The notes under the pieces: generated by a model
The model's input: the letters and a program-made list of their open reading frames with translations, nothing else
Databases searched by the model: none
What the model was told of the DNA's origin: nothing
Translations under genes and position numbers: made by a program
In this document: piece after piece, positions 16,642 to 26,040 of the stretch
How positions within the stretch are numbered: position 1 is the first letter of the stretch
Layout: each line of letters begins with the position of its first letter
Origin: RGIG5612 sp963589005
GTDB lineage: Bacteria; Bacillota; Clostridia; Lachnospirales; Lachnospiraceae
Direction: 5' to 3'
Length of the DNA: 44,863 nt
Assembly: GCA_963589005.1 (NCBI GenBank)
Contig: CAVAJR010000021.1
Span: 1-44,863 of the forward strand

Positions 16642-17934
16642 ATGGCAAGAAATGAAAAAGATAATATAAATATAGCGATTCTTGGGGCAGGAACTGTCGG
16701 TGGTGGAGTATATAAGCTCATTAACCAAAAGCAAGATGAAATACGAAACAGAACCGGCGCCAATATTACGGTTAAGAAGGTTCTTGTAAGAAACACAGCC
16801 AAGGAAAGACCGGAATATGACAAGAATGTATTGACCTCAGACTGGAATGAAATAGTAAATGACCCGGAAATAGAAGTTATAGTAGAATTGATGGGCGGCA
16901 TAGAGCCGGCCAGAACATATATAATAGACGCCCTGAACAAAGGAAAACAGATCGTTACAGCCAATAAGGACTTAATAGCCGAGTGCGACGAAGAAGTGTT
17001 AGGAACAGCCGAAAGGGTTGGCAGTGATATCTTGTTCGAAGCCGCTGTTGCGGGTGCTATTCCGATCATAAGACCACTGAAGCAGAATATGGCAGGCAAT
17101 AATATTACAGAGGTTATGGGCATTGTTAATGGCACAACCAATTATATTCTTACTCAAATGTCAGAAACAGGCATGAGCTATGAGGAAGCTCTTGCCAAGG
17201 CTACGGAGCTGGGATATGCGGAGGCAGATCCGACAGCTGATGTTGAAGGATACGACGCAGGACGTAAGGTTGCCATTATGGCATCAATTGCCTTTCATTC
17301 GAGAGTGGTATTTTCACAGGTTTACACAGAAGGCATTACCAGGATCACAGCCGAGGATATTAAATATGCCAAGGAATTCGGATATGTGATTAAACTTTTA
17401 GGAGTTGCCAAGGAAACCGATACAGGAATAGAAGTTAAGGTACATCCGATGCTGATTCCGACAACACATTCTCTTGCCGGTGTACGAGATGCATTTAATG
17501 CAGTATTCGTTCATGGTGATGCGATGGATGATATTACCTTTATGGGAAGAGGTGCAGGCGAGATGCCTACAGCAAGCGCTGTAATGGGTGATATTATAGA
17601 CGTATGCAGGGATATTTTATATGACAGCTGCGGCAGGATCGGAAGAGAGTGCTACAAGGAGCTGCCGGTTAAGAAGATCGAAGATACTGACAGCAGATTC
17701 TTCCTGAGACTGCAGGTTGAGGACAGACCGGGCGTTTTAGCCAACATAGCCAGCGTGCTGGGCAATAACAGCGTTTCTATCGCACAGGTTGTTCAGAAAT
17801 CATCAAACGATGGCATCGCAGAGATAGTTATCATCACTGATACAGTATGCGAGAAGAATATGAATGACGCACTTACAGTATTTGACGGGCTGTCAGTCGT
17901 CAAGGAAATTTCAGGTGTCATCAGAGTTTATTAA
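16642..17934 (+). CDS. hom: Homoserine dehydrogenase with ACT domain
   Basis: Reduces aspartate semialdehyde to homoserine, the branch toward Thr and Met. It has 430 aa from the preferred start. The N-terminal Rossmann fold shows ILGAGTVGGGVY; the catalytic domain has MGIVNGTTNYILTQM and GYAEADPTADVEGYDAGRK; and the C terminus (about 350-430) is an ACT domain beginning DRPGVLANIASVLG, likely for feedback by threonine. ATG 16642 has AGAGGTGAT upstream, whereas GTG 16633 lies within that site. A TATAAT (16588-16593) and a TTGATTTCAAATCAA palindrome (16540-16554) occupy the divergent promoter region. metA, the next step to methionine, lies 7 kb downstream. Confidence 0.96.
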   Translation: MARNEKDNINIAILGAGTVGGGVYKLINQKQDEIRNRTGANITVKKVLVRNTAKERPEYDKNVLTSDWNEIVNDPEIEVIVELMGGIEPARTYIIDALNKGKQIVTANKDLIAECDEEVLGTAERVGSDILFEAAVAGAIPIIRPLKQNMAGNNITEVMGIVNGTTNYILTQMSETGMSYEEALAKATELGYAEADPTADVEGYDAGRKVAIMASIAFHSRVVFSQVYTEGITRITAEDIKYAKEFGYVIKLLGVAKETDTGIEVKVHPMLIPTTHSLAGVRDAFNAVFVHGDAMDDITFMGRGAGEMPTASAVMGDIIDVCRDILYDSCGRIGRECYKELPVKKIEDTDSRFFLRLQVEDRPGVLANIASVLGNNSVSIAQVVQKSSNDGIAEIVIITDTVCEKNMNDALTVFDGLSVVKEISGVIRVY

Positions 17935-18050
17935 TTTATAGAGCTTTTATGACATTTCTTAGGGGACGTTCGATTATACAAGGGGTTTCGCCCTGCACAG
18001 AGACAATACAGCTATTGCGAGAGATCAATAAGCGCAGGCGATTTTGAGAA

Positions 18051-18092
18051 ATGGCTGCTGCGACGAGGTTAACGGTGTGCAAGTGCAGCCAT
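18051..18092 (+). ncRNA. Candidate structured leader upstream of the MATE gene
   Basis: ATGGCTGC (18051-18058) pairs with GCAGCCAT (18085-18092) around a 26-nt loop containing CGACGAGGTTAACGGTG. Another short hairpin, TATTG with CAATA, lies just upstream (about 18014-18030). The 184-bp region 17935-18118 has no gene. It does not match any riboswitch I can recall for MATE genes. It may instead be a decayed repeat. Confidence 0.3.
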
Positions 18093-18118
18093 CGATAGAA
18101 TTTAAGAGGGATTACTAA

Positions 18119-19474
18119 ATGAATAAAAGCATGATCGTCGGCAATCCGACCAAGTCACTTATAATGTTCGCAATTCCTATCATTATTGGTCAGTTATGTC
18201 AGCAGGTATATTCGCTGGCAGATACGATAATTGTAGGAAGAACATTAGGACAGGGACCATTAGGTGCAGTAGGAAGCGCGGTATCCGTATGCTGGGTGTT
18301 CGTGGCAATCGCCATAGGACTGGGCATGGGATGCTCGGTTGTTATATCACAGCTGTTTGGTGCTAATAAAATAGGCAAGATGAAAACTGCTATCAGCACA
18401 TCCTTGATATCCATGATAGCACTCAGCATAATCTTCCTTATCATAGGAATAACATTCTGTGATGCAATTACAGCCCTTATGAATACTCCTGCTGAATTAG
18501 TAGAGGATGCCAGAACTTATTTCTGGATATATGTGGTAGGATTTCCGGGACTATTTTTATATAACATCTGTAATTCCATATTTAACGGACTGGGCAAGAG
18601 CAAGTTCCCGCTTATCTTCCTGGCCAGCTCTGCAGTTCTCAACATAGGACTTGATCTGTGGTTTATACTGGGGCTTCATTGGGGAGTAGCCGGAGCAGCG
18701 ATAGCAACAATAGTTTCTCAGTATATATCTGCAGTTTTATGCTTTATTGTATTGCTTAGATATCTTAAAAAGGAATGCTCATCTGATGAGGAGAGTGTTC
18801 TCTATGATTTTTCTATGCTGAAGGTAATTGCCAAGGTAGCAATTCCTACAATGATCACACAGACTATTATGTCAGTCGGACTTGTTGCTCTGCAGGGTCT
18901 TATTAACAGCTTCGGAACAGATATAATGGCAGGCTACACAGCTGCCTCTAAGATAGATGGTCTGGCGATAATCCCAATGGTTCAGATAGGCAATGCTGCA
19001 TCTACATTTGCTGCTCAAAATGTGGGCGCAGGTCAATATGACCGTGTAGTTAAGGGATATCATACAGCTCTTGTTATGAATTTGATCGTATGTATTGCAG
19101 TTACAGGTTCATTGCTTTTGTGGAGCAGACAGGCCATAGGACTCTTCATGGATGCTTCCTCCAGTGCAACAGCTATTTCATACGGCGTGGAATATATACA
19201 GATAGTGAGCATATTCTATATAGTAATGGGTCTGGGTAATTGTACGCTGGGTATTTTGAGAGGCACAGGCGATATTAAACCGACAATGGTATCTCTGTTG
19301 GGCAATTTCGGCTCTAAGATCGCATTTGCTTATATATTTACAGCAATTTTCCATTCACAGCTATTTATCTGGTGGGCCAATCCGATAGGCTGGGCAGTAG
19401 GTTTTATAATTGCATATATAAGGTTTAAGACCGGAATATGGCGCACGAAGTCAGTGGTAAAGAGTGTAGAGTAA
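18119..19474 (+). CDS. MATE family efflux transporter
   Basis: Membrane exporter of 451 aa driven by Na+ or H+, composed of two homologous six-helix halves. The N-terminal half shows GNPTKSLIMFAIPIIIGQL and QQVYSLADTIIVGRTLG. The second half has MITQTIMSVGLVALQG and YTAASKIDGLAIIPM. Length is in the usual 440-460 range. AGAGGG precedes the ATG by 7 nt. Substrates of these exporters (cationic drugs, metabolites, dyes) cannot be read from sequence. The next gene starts 15 nt after its stop. Confidence 0.93.
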   Translation: MNKSMIVGNPTKSLIMFAIPIIIGQLCQQVYSLADTIIVGRTLGQGPLGAVGSAVSVCWVFVAIAIGLGMGCSVVISQLFGANKIGKMKTAISTSLISMIALSIIFLIIGITFCDAITALMNTPAELVEDARTYFWIYVVGFPGLFLYNICNSIFNGLGKSKFPLIFLASSAVLNIGLDLWFILGLHWGVAGAAIATIVSQYISAVLCFIVLLRYLKKECSSDEESVLYDFSMLKVIAKVAIPTMITQTIMSVGLVALQGLINSFGTDIMAGYTAASKIDGLAIIPMVQIGNAASTFAAQNVGAGQYDRVVKGYHTALVMNLIVCIAVTGSLLLWSRQAIGLFMDASSSATAISYGVEYIQIVSIFYIVMGLGNCTLGILRGTGDIKPTMVSLLGNFGSKIAFAYIFTAIFHSQLFIWWANPIGWAVGFIIAYIRFKTGIWRTKSVVKSVE

Positions 19475-19489
19475 GAATAGGCAGCTGTT

Positions 19490-20668
19490 ATGCAATACAG
19501 AGAAGATAAATACGGCAATAAGATTTCAATCCTGGGATACGGATGCATGCGTTTTACAAGCACAGCGGGCAAGATAGACATTCCCAAGGCAACGCAGGAG
19601 ATAAAACTTGCAATTGAAAGCGGCATTAATTATTTTGATACAGCTTATCTGTATCCGGGAAATGAGGCAGCACTGGGAACCATTTTGGAAACATTAGGTG
19701 CAAGGGACAAGATAAATATCGCAACTAAGCTTCCGCACTATCTTGTTAAGAAAACAGAGGATTTTGATAAGTTTTTTGACGAGGAATTAAGAAGGCTGAA
19801 AACAGATCATGTTGATTATTATTTGATCCATATGCTGACAGATGTTAATGCCTGGCACAGGCTGTGCGGCATGGGCCTTGATAAATGGATAGAATCCAAG
19901 AAGGCGGCAGGTCAGATCAGGCAGATAGGTTTTTCATATCACGGAAACTCGGATATGTTCTGTAAGCTTGTAGATGCCTATGACTGGGAATTTTGCCAGA
20001 TTCAATATAATTATCAGGATGAACATTCACAGGCGGGAGTAAAGGGACTTAAGTATGCATCCCAAAAGGGTCTTCCTGTGATAATTATGGAACCCTTAAG
20101 GGGCGGACGATTAAGCTGTAAGCTGCCGGAGGCTGCCAGACGTCTGTTCGATGAATATCCTGACAAGCGTTCACCCGCTGCATGGGGATTTAGATGGCTG
20201 TGGGATCAGCCTGAGGTTACATGCGTTCTGTCAGGAATGAATTCTATGGAGATGCTCAGGGAAAATATCAAGACTGCCGACGAGTCATATGCAGGCGCAG
20301 TCAATGCATCTGAAAGGGAATTATATAAAAAGGTTGTAGCAGCCATTAATGCTCATATAAAGGTTCCGTGTACGGGATGCAGATATTGCATGCCATGTCC
20401 TAGTGGTGTAGATATACCGGGCTGTTTCTCAGCTTATAATAACAGGGCGTCCGGCGGTCTGTATGTGGGATTTAAGGAATATTTTCAGTGCATAGTTTTA
20501 AGACAGAAATATACGGGAGCTTCTAATTGCATAGGATGCGGCAGATGCGAGCAGCACTGCCCGCAGGGAATTAAGATAAGACAGGAGCTGAAAAATGTTA
20601 AGAAAACATTTGAAAATCCTGTAATGAGGCTTGCAATGAAGGTATCTTCGAAGATCGTCAGATACTAA
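19490..20668 (+). CDS. Aldo/keto reductase with C-terminal 4Fe-4S domain
   Basis: Putative oxidoreductase of 392 aa. The N-terminal part (about 1-280) is an AKR barrel: LGYGCMRF, FDTAYLYPGNE with the catalytic Asp/Tyr, and the His-bearing DYYLIHMLTD. The C-terminal region has two cysteine clusters, CTGCRYCMPCPSG and CIGCGRCEQHCPQG, typical of ferredoxin-like 4Fe-4S centres in anaerobe AKRs. This suggests coupling of NAD(P)H or ferredoxin electrons to a carbonyl substrate, which is unknown. It is 15 nt after the MATE gene, so they are likely co-transcribed. Confidence 0.92.
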   Translation: MQYREDKYGNKISILGYGCMRFTSTAGKIDIPKATQEIKLAIESGINYFDTAYLYPGNEAALGTILETLGARDKINIATKLPHYLVKKTEDFDKFFDEELRRLKTDHVDYYLIHMLTDVNAWHRLCGMGLDKWIESKKAAGQIRQIGFSYHGNSDMFCKLVDAYDWEFCQIQYNYQDEHSQAGVKGLKYASQKGLPVIIMEPLRGGRLSCKLPEAARRLFDEYPDKRSPAAWGFRWLWDQPEVTCVLSGMNSMEMLRENIKTADESYAGAVNASERELYKKVVAAINAHIKVPCTGCRYCMPCPSGVDIPGCFSAYNNRASGGLYVGFKEYFQCIVLRQKYTGASNCIGCGRCEQHCPQGIKIRQELKNVKKTFENPVMRLAMKVSSKIVRY

Positions 20669-20742
20669 TGTAAATAATGTAAGCTTTGACGCAAAATACT
20701 GCAGACCGGATTATATCCTGCAGGTAAAATAGGTTTAATAAC

Positions 20743-22011
20743 ATGATTAAAGGTGCAATATTTGATATGGACGGAACTCTGCTTGATTCCATGGGAATGT
20801 GGAACAATGCAGGAGTGAATTATTTGATATCGCTGGGTATAGAGCCGGAACCGGAGCTTATATCTGTGATCAATCACATGAGTACAAGACAGGTGGCAAA
20901 TTATCTGATCGATACATATCATGTGGACAAAACAGCGGACAGGATCGTACATGAAATTGAACAGAGTATTGAATATTTCTACAGCAATGAAGTAGTAACC
21001 AAGCCGCATATCAGAGAATTTCTGGAGAAATTTAAAAATCAAAATATCAGGATGTGTGTCGCAACGGCAACCAACAAGGCATTGGTGAGGATTGCACTTA
21101 ACAGATGCGGCATATCTGATTATTTTGTGGAGATATTCACAACTGAAGATTCCGGCGTCGGTAAGAATAAGCCTGATATTTATGAGATGGCATTAAGATG
21201 TCTTGGAACTGACAAGGAAGATACGGTTGTATTTGAAGATCTGCTGATTCCGCTTACGACAGCTAAAAATGCAGGATTTAAGACATGCGCCGTACAGGAT
21301 GAATTCAACAATGACGAGTATGAGCTAAGAAAGAGATCTGACTACTATCTGGAGAGCTTTGATGAATATGATGAATTCAGAAGAGAATTTGACAGAAGAT
21401 GTGTCATAATAGGCGGCGCAGATATCAATAATTATGAAGATGTCAGGAAATATCTAAAACCGGGGGATTATGCAATATTTTGCGACAGCGGCCTAAGGCA
21501 CATGGATAAGCTTAAGATCAAGCCAGATCTGATCGTGGGCGATTTTGACTCCTGCGATAATCCTATGTTATATGTTGAGACGATAGTCCTTCCTTGCGAG
21601 AAGGATGATACAGACACAGTTTATGGCATAAAAGAAGGCTTGAAGAGAGGATATGACAATTTTCTGCTCCTGGGCGTTGTGGGAAATAGATTTGATCATA
21701 CCCTAGGTAACATTTCAATCCTTCTTAAGCTGGATTCGCTTGGCAAGAAGGCACTGATCATTGATGATTATTCAGAGATGCAGATTGTCTCAGACAAGCC
21801 TGCATATATAAGTGATGAGTATCAATATTTCTCGCTGCTTAATATCAGCGGTGAAGCGAAGGATATTTACATTGAAAATGCAAAATATACACTGGACGGC
21901 GCAGAGATCACTTGCGAGTACCAATATGGTGTAAGCAATGAGGTGCTGCCTGGACAGACCGCCAGGGTAAGGGTTGGAACGGGCAGATTGCTACTTATAA
22001 AAGACAGATAA
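20743..22011 (+). CDS. HAD-family phosphatase fused to thiamine diphosphokinase
   Basis: Two-domain protein of 422 aa. Residues 1 to about 215 are a HAD subfamily IA hydrolase: motif I FDMDGTLLDSMG, motif II region VATATNK, and motif IV-like VVFEDLLIPLTTAKNAG. Residues of about 220-422 are a thiamine pyrophosphokinase: VIIGGADINNYE, DLIVGDFDSCD, and KDDTDTVYGIKEGL, followed by LLGVVGNRFDHTLGN. The second half makes thiamine diphosphate from thiamine. The first might dephosphorylate thiamine phosphates or another sugar phosphate, but this is inference. No TPP riboswitch is seen upstream. The next gene starts 2 nt after its stop. Confidence 0.9.
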   Translation: MIKGAIFDMDGTLLDSMGMWNNAGVNYLISLGIEPEPELISVINHMSTRQVANYLIDTYHVDKTADRIVHEIEQSIEYFYSNEVVTKPHIREFLEKFKNQNIRMCVATATNKALVRIALNRCGISDYFVEIFTTEDSGVGKNKPDIYEMALRCLGTDKEDTVVFEDLLIPLTTAKNAGFKTCAVQDEFNNDEYELRKRSDYYLESFDEYDEFRREFDRRCVIIGGADINNYEDVRKYLKPGDYAIFCDSGLRHMDKLKIKPDLIVGDFDSCDNPMLYVETIVLPCEKDDTDTVYGIKEGLKRGYDNFLLLGVVGNRFDHTLGNISILLKLDSLGKKALIIDDYSEMQIVSDKPAYISDEYQYFSLLNISGEAKDIYIENAKYTLDGAEITCEYQYGVSNEVLPGQTARVRVGTGRLLLIKDR

Positions 22012-22013
22012 AT

Positions 22014-22805
22014 ATGGCAAACAGATTATCAAAAACATTAATAAAGGACGAAACATCAGAACCTGTCAGACTTAATAAATATTTAAGCGATGCCGGCATA
22101 TGCTCAAGAAGAGAGGCTGATAGGCTGATTGCAGCCGGACAGGTCGTGGTAGATGGGAACGTCGCAGTAATGGGACAGAAGGTCTCACCGGGACAAAAGA
22201 TCATTTGCAATGGCAAGGAAACTAAGAGCAGCGACGATCTGGTGCTGCTGGCATTTTATAAGCCTGTAGGAATTGAATGTACAACTGCCCAAAATAACAA
22301 GGATAATATAATAGATTATATTAAATATCCTACCAGAATATTTCCGATAGGACGCTTGGATAAGAATTCATCAGGTCTTATTTTGCTTACTAATACAGGG
22401 GAGATATCGGATAAAATCCTTAGGGGCTCTAATTATCATGAAAAAGAATATCAGGTAACGGTGGATAAACCGCTTACTATGGATTTTATCAGGCATATGC
22501 AGGATGGAGTTGAGATAGAACTTGAGGACGGAAGACGCAGAGTAACGACCCGCAGATGTCAGGTTGAAGCTACCGGCAAATGCAGCTTCAATATCACGCT
22601 TACTCAGGGATTGAACCGACAGATAAGACGAATGTGCCAGGCATTAGGATATAATGTCCTGACTCTTAAGAGAATCAGGATCATGAATATAAACCTGGGT
22701 AACTTATCAGAGGGACATTACAGGAATGTATCAGAATCTGAAATAAGAAAACTGATGAAGGATCTTAACAAAAATCAATTAGCCGATAAGGAAGATGAAA
22801 TATGA
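22014..22805 (+). CDS. RluF-like 23S rRNA pseudouridine synthase
   Basis: Pseudouridine synthase of 263 aa acting on ribosomal RNA. The N-terminal S4 domain is VRLNKYLSDAGICSRREADRLI. The catalytic block is FPIGRLDKNSSGLILLTNTG, with Asp in GRLD. The RluF-type ending GLNRQIRRMCQALGYNV and LKRIRIMNI follow. It lies 2 nt after the HAD-TPK gene and overlaps ligA by 4 nt (ATGA), so these three are translated from one mRNA. It differs from the other pseudouridine synthase of this window (10604-11467), which is of the RsuA/RluB branch. Confidence 0.92.
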   Translation: MANRLSKTLIKDETSEPVRLNKYLSDAGICSRREADRLIAAGQVVVDGNVAVMGQKVSPGQKIICNGKETKSSDDLVLLAFYKPVGIECTTAQNNKDNIIDYIKYPTRIFPIGRLDKNSSGLILLTNTGEISDKILRGSNYHEKEYQVTVDKPLTMDFIRHMQDGVEIELEDGRRRVTTRRCQVEATGKCSFNITLTQGLNRQIRRMCQALGYNVLTLKRIRIMNINLGNLSEGHYRNVSESEIRKLMKDLNKNQLADKEDEI

Positions 22806-24808
22806 CATTTCAGGAATATTGTGAATTGAAATCTGTAATAGATTATCATATGGACAGGTATTATAACCAGGATGCTCCGGAAATCAGTGATCATGAATAT
22901 GACCAATTGATGTTAAAGCTTAAGGAGGCAGAGAAGGAACATCCCGAGTGGATCACGCCTGATTCACCTTCCCAGAAAATAGGAGGAACAGCCAAAAGAG
23001 AAGCAGGAGTCAAGGTGATCCATGATGTACCAATGCTTTCGATAGAAGATGTATTTACCAAGGAGGAAGTTATTGCATGGGTGAATAAAGTCCATGAGCT
23101 TCATCCTGATTGTACATTTTCTGTAGAAACCAAGATAGACGGGCTGTCTGCAACGCTCAGATATTCGCAGAAGGAAGATGACAGGATGCATCTTGATCTG
23201 TGCGAAACAAGGGGAGACGGAATAACAGGAGAAGATGTAACAGCTAATGCCCTTGCGATTCCGGATGTAAAGAAAAAGATAGATCTTCCGTACAAATCCA
23301 TGCAGCTGCGTGGTGAAGTATATATGAGTCATGCGGATTTTGAACGATTCAATGAAGTGCAGGAAAATGCAGGCAGGAAGCCTGCGGCTAATCCGCGTAA
23401 TCTGGCAGCAGGCACGCTTCGGCAGTTAGATCCCTCAATTACTAGGGAACGGGGCCTTAGGATGTTTATATTTAATGTGCAGCAAGGGCCTCAGGAATTG
23501 ACAACGAGCCAGACGGAGGCACTTGATATCTTAAGCCGCAGGAAGATCCCGGTTGTCAGACATAAAAAGTGTGCAACGCCAGAGGAGGTTATTGCAGCAA
23601 TTGATGAAATAGGTCAGATGAGAGGGGAACTTGAATATGACATTGACGGTGCGGTAGTTAAAATAGATGAGATAAGATACAGAGATGATTTTCCTGCCGG
23701 AAGCAAGTATTCAAGCGGACACATTGCTTACAAATACCCGCCGGAGGAAAAGATTGTAGTAATTGATGATATTATTGTAGATGTGGGACGGACGGGCAGG
23801 CTGACATTTACCGGAGTATTCCATGATAAGGAAACGGGCAAACCGGCAAGGCTCTGCGGTACGAGCGTAACGAGAGCGACTCTTCATAATCAGGATTATA
23901 TAAATGAGATGAAGATAGGAATAGGAGGCTCTTATAAATTATATAAGAGCGGTGAGATCATTCCTAGGCTGAACGGGTGCGTAGAGGAACCGCCGCAGGT
24001 TTTTAAGGCACCGCAAGTCTGTCCGATATGCGGTTCGCATCTTATACGAGAGGAAGACACGGCAGATATAAGATGTGTCAATCCTAACTGTGCAGCACAG
24101 GTTTCAAGGACAATAGCATATTTTGCATCACTTAATTGCATGAATATAATGGGGCTGGGTGAGACCATAGTAGATGCTCTTGTAAACGAGGGATATCTTA
24201 AAAATTATGCAGATATATACAAATTGAAAAATTACAGGGATGAGCTGGTTGAGAAGGGTATAATCGGCAAGGAGAAAAATACCGATAAGATACTTGCAGC
24301 TATTGAAAAGTCCAAAAATAATGACGCTGTTAAGGTTCTAACAGGTCTTGCTATCAGAAATGTCGGCAAGCAGACAGCTAAGGACATAATGAAGCATTTC
24401 GGCAGTATAGAAGAACTGGCAGATGCTTCGGAAGAAGAACTTATGGCAATCAATGACATAGGAACCACAACAGCTCAGTGTATTACAGAATTCTTCTTAA
24501 ATGAAGAAAACAGGCAAGTGGTAGCAGAATTGGCCCAATCAGGCGTTAACATGACAGCAGAAAATAACGAAACTAATTCTGACAAATTAAAAGGACTTAC
24601 CATAGTAGTTACAGGAACGCTTCCTACACTTGGACGCAAGGAAGCGACAGAATTAATAGAGAAAAACGGCGGAAAATGCACGGGCAGCGTCAGCAAGAAG
24701 ACATCTCTTGTAGTAGCCGGAGAAGAAGCAGGCTCTAAGCTTGTCAAGGCTCACGAACTGGGCATTAAGGTGATTGATGAAAATCAGCTGCTGGAGATGA
24801 TCAAGTAA
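22802..24808 (+). CDS. ligA: NAD-dependent DNA ligase
   Basis: Seals nicks in replication and repair, using NAD+ as AMP donor. At 668 aa it is a full-length bacterial LigA. Domains in order: Ia (YYNQDAPEISDHEYDQLM, residues about 19-36), the adenylation domain with active-site K111 in TKIDGLSATLRYS, the OB fold, a four-Cys zinc finger (CPICG ... CVNPNC), helix-hairpin-helix repeats, and a C-terminal BRCT domain (LKGLTIVVTGTLPTLGRKEA). It overlaps the previous gene by 4 nt. Very confident. Confidence 0.97.
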   Translation: MTFQEYCELKSVIDYHMDRYYNQDAPEISDHEYDQLMLKLKEAEKEHPEWITPDSPSQKIGGTAKREAGVKVIHDVPMLSIEDVFTKEEVIAWVNKVHELHPDCTFSVETKIDGLSATLRYSQKEDDRMHLDLCETRGDGITGEDVTANALAIPDVKKKIDLPYKSMQLRGEVYMSHADFERFNEVQENAGRKPAANPRNLAAGTLRQLDPSITRERGLRMFIFNVQQGPQELTTSQTEALDILSRRKIPVVRHKKCATPEEVIAAIDEIGQMRGELEYDIDGAVVKIDEIRYRDDFPAGSKYSSGHIAYKYPPEEKIVVIDDIIVDVGRTGRLTFTGVFHDKETGKPARLCGTSVTRATLHNQDYINEMKIGIGGSYKLYKSGEIIPRLNGCVEEPPQVFKAPQVCPICGSHLIREEDTADIRCVNPNCAAQVSRTIAYFASLNCMNIMGLGETIVDALVNEGYLKNYADIYKLKNYRDELVEKGIIGKEKNTDKILAAIEKSKNNDAVKVLTGLAIRNVGKQTAKDIMKHFGSIEELADASEEELMAINDIGTTTAQCITEFFLNEENRQVVAELAQSGVNMTAENNETNSDKLKGLTIVVTGTLPTLGRKEATELIEKNGGKCTGSVSKKTSLVVAGEEAGSKLVKAHELGIKVIDENQLLEMIK

Positions 24809-24815
24809 GTACGGG

Positions 24816-24845
24816 TTGCCATATTTTTTATGAGTGTATTATAAT
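24816..24845 (+). promoter_or_regulatory. metA: SigA-type promoter of metA
   Basis: TTGCCA (24816-24821) and TATAAT (24840-24845) are separated by 18 bp. About 150 nt of leader separates them from the metA start. The leader can form small hairpins (for example AAATG...CATTT) but has none of the conserved SAM-I riboswitch core, so its role is open. Confidence 0.6.
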
Positions 24846-25003
24846 CTGAGCAGCATATTGTTGAGAAATTGTGCGGGAATGAGTGCAGCACCGTAGGGAA
24901 ATGATAAGCGATGACATTTTCAAACAGTATCTGCATGCTGGAGTTCATGGCGCATATATAGTTAAGGATATTTAATAGCAGAAGACTTTTAAGGGGGATA
25001 TTA

Positions 25004-25912
25004 ATGCCGATTAAAGTTCAAAGTGACCTGCCAGCCAAGGCGGTCATAGAAAAAGAGAATATATTCATTATGGATGAAAACAGAGCAATAAGCCAGGACA
25101 TACGTCCTCTTGAAATTGTTCTGGTTAATCTCATGCCATTGAAGGAAGATACTGAGATTCAGATGTTAAGAAGCCTGTCCAATACACCGCTTCAGGTCAA
25201 TCTGATGTTTGTTGCTCCTCACCATGTGAGCAAGAATACACCTCTGTCCCATCTTAATCAGTTTTATCATAAATTTGAAGATATTAAGGACAGAAAATTC
25301 GACGGACTCATTATAACCGGTGCGCCTGTAGAGATGATGGACTTTGAAGAGGTAGATTTCTGGAATGAAATAGTCAGCATAATGGACTGGTCGCAGACAC
25401 ATGTTACTTCGACAATTTTCCTGTGCTGGGCAGCCCAGGCAGCGCTTTATCATTTTTACGGTATGAAGAAGCGTATACTTGATAAAAAGATCTCCGGAAT
25501 TTATACCCATAAGGTGCATCACAGAAAAACACCGCTTGTAAGAGGATTTGATGATGTATTCTGTGCACCTCATTCACGCAATACTGAAATAAGTGCCAGA
25601 GATATTGCTAAATGCAAGGACATAACAGTTCTGGCTGATTCGGATGAGGTGGGAATGTTTTTATCAATTGCCGAGGATGGCAGGAAGATATTTATCATGG
25701 GACATCCTGAATATGACAGGAATACTCTGGATAATGAATATAAGAGAGACATGAAGAAGGGCTTAAATCCTGACATTCCGGCCAATTATTACCCAGAGGA
25801 TAATCCTGAAAATAAGCCTTTTCTTACATGGCGGGCACATGCTAATACTCTGTATACGAACTGGCTTAATTATTATGTATACCAGGCAACACCATATGAT
25901 TTGGAAAAATAG
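25004..25912 (+). CDS. metA: Homoserine O-acyltransferase, probably acetyl-CoA dependent
   Basis: Activates homoserine for methionine synthesis. The 302-aa protein has the MetA hallmarks: MPIKVQSDLPAKAVIEKENI at the start, the catalytic cysteine C141 in FLCWAAQAALYHFYG, and an HPEYD motif with the second catalytic His. The residue known to set the acyl donor in this family (111 in the Bacillus enzyme) is Glu here (E110 in ITGAPVEMMDFEE), and Glu there favours acetyl-CoA. The product is thus predicted to be O-acetylhomoserine despite the common name succinyltransferase. AAGGGGG lies upstream of the ATG. Confidence 0.94.
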   Translation: MPIKVQSDLPAKAVIEKENIFIMDENRAISQDIRPLEIVLVNLMPLKEDTEIQMLRSLSNTPLQVNLMFVAPHHVSKNTPLSHLNQFYHKFEDIKDRKFDGLIITGAPVEMMDFEEVDFWNEIVSIMDWSQTHVTSTIFLCWAAQAALYHFYGMKKRILDKKISGIYTHKVHHRKTPLVRGFDDVFCAPHSRNTEISARDIAKCKDITVLADSDEVGMFLSIAEDGRKIFIMGHPEYDRNTLDNEYKRDMKKGLNPDIPANYYPEDNPENKPFLTWRAHANTLYTNWLNYYVYQATPYDLEK

Positions 25913-26040
25913 AAAAAATTTATAAAAAATGCTTGTTAAAAACTGACAAATGATAGATACTTGTTCTAATACTCCGATGCGCTATATTTAAATTATTGTG
26001 CCGTATCGGGAAGGTAAACAATATAAACTGATATATTAGT

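Noticed and set aside
20669..20742. TPP riboswitch before the thiamine diphosphokinase fusion
   Set aside because: The 74-bp gap is too short and has no TPP core; the gene probably follows the aldo/keto reductase gene or has a simple promoter.
24846..25003. SAM riboswitch upstream of metA
   Set aside because: The SAM-I core sequences and fold are not found; only weak hairpins are seen.
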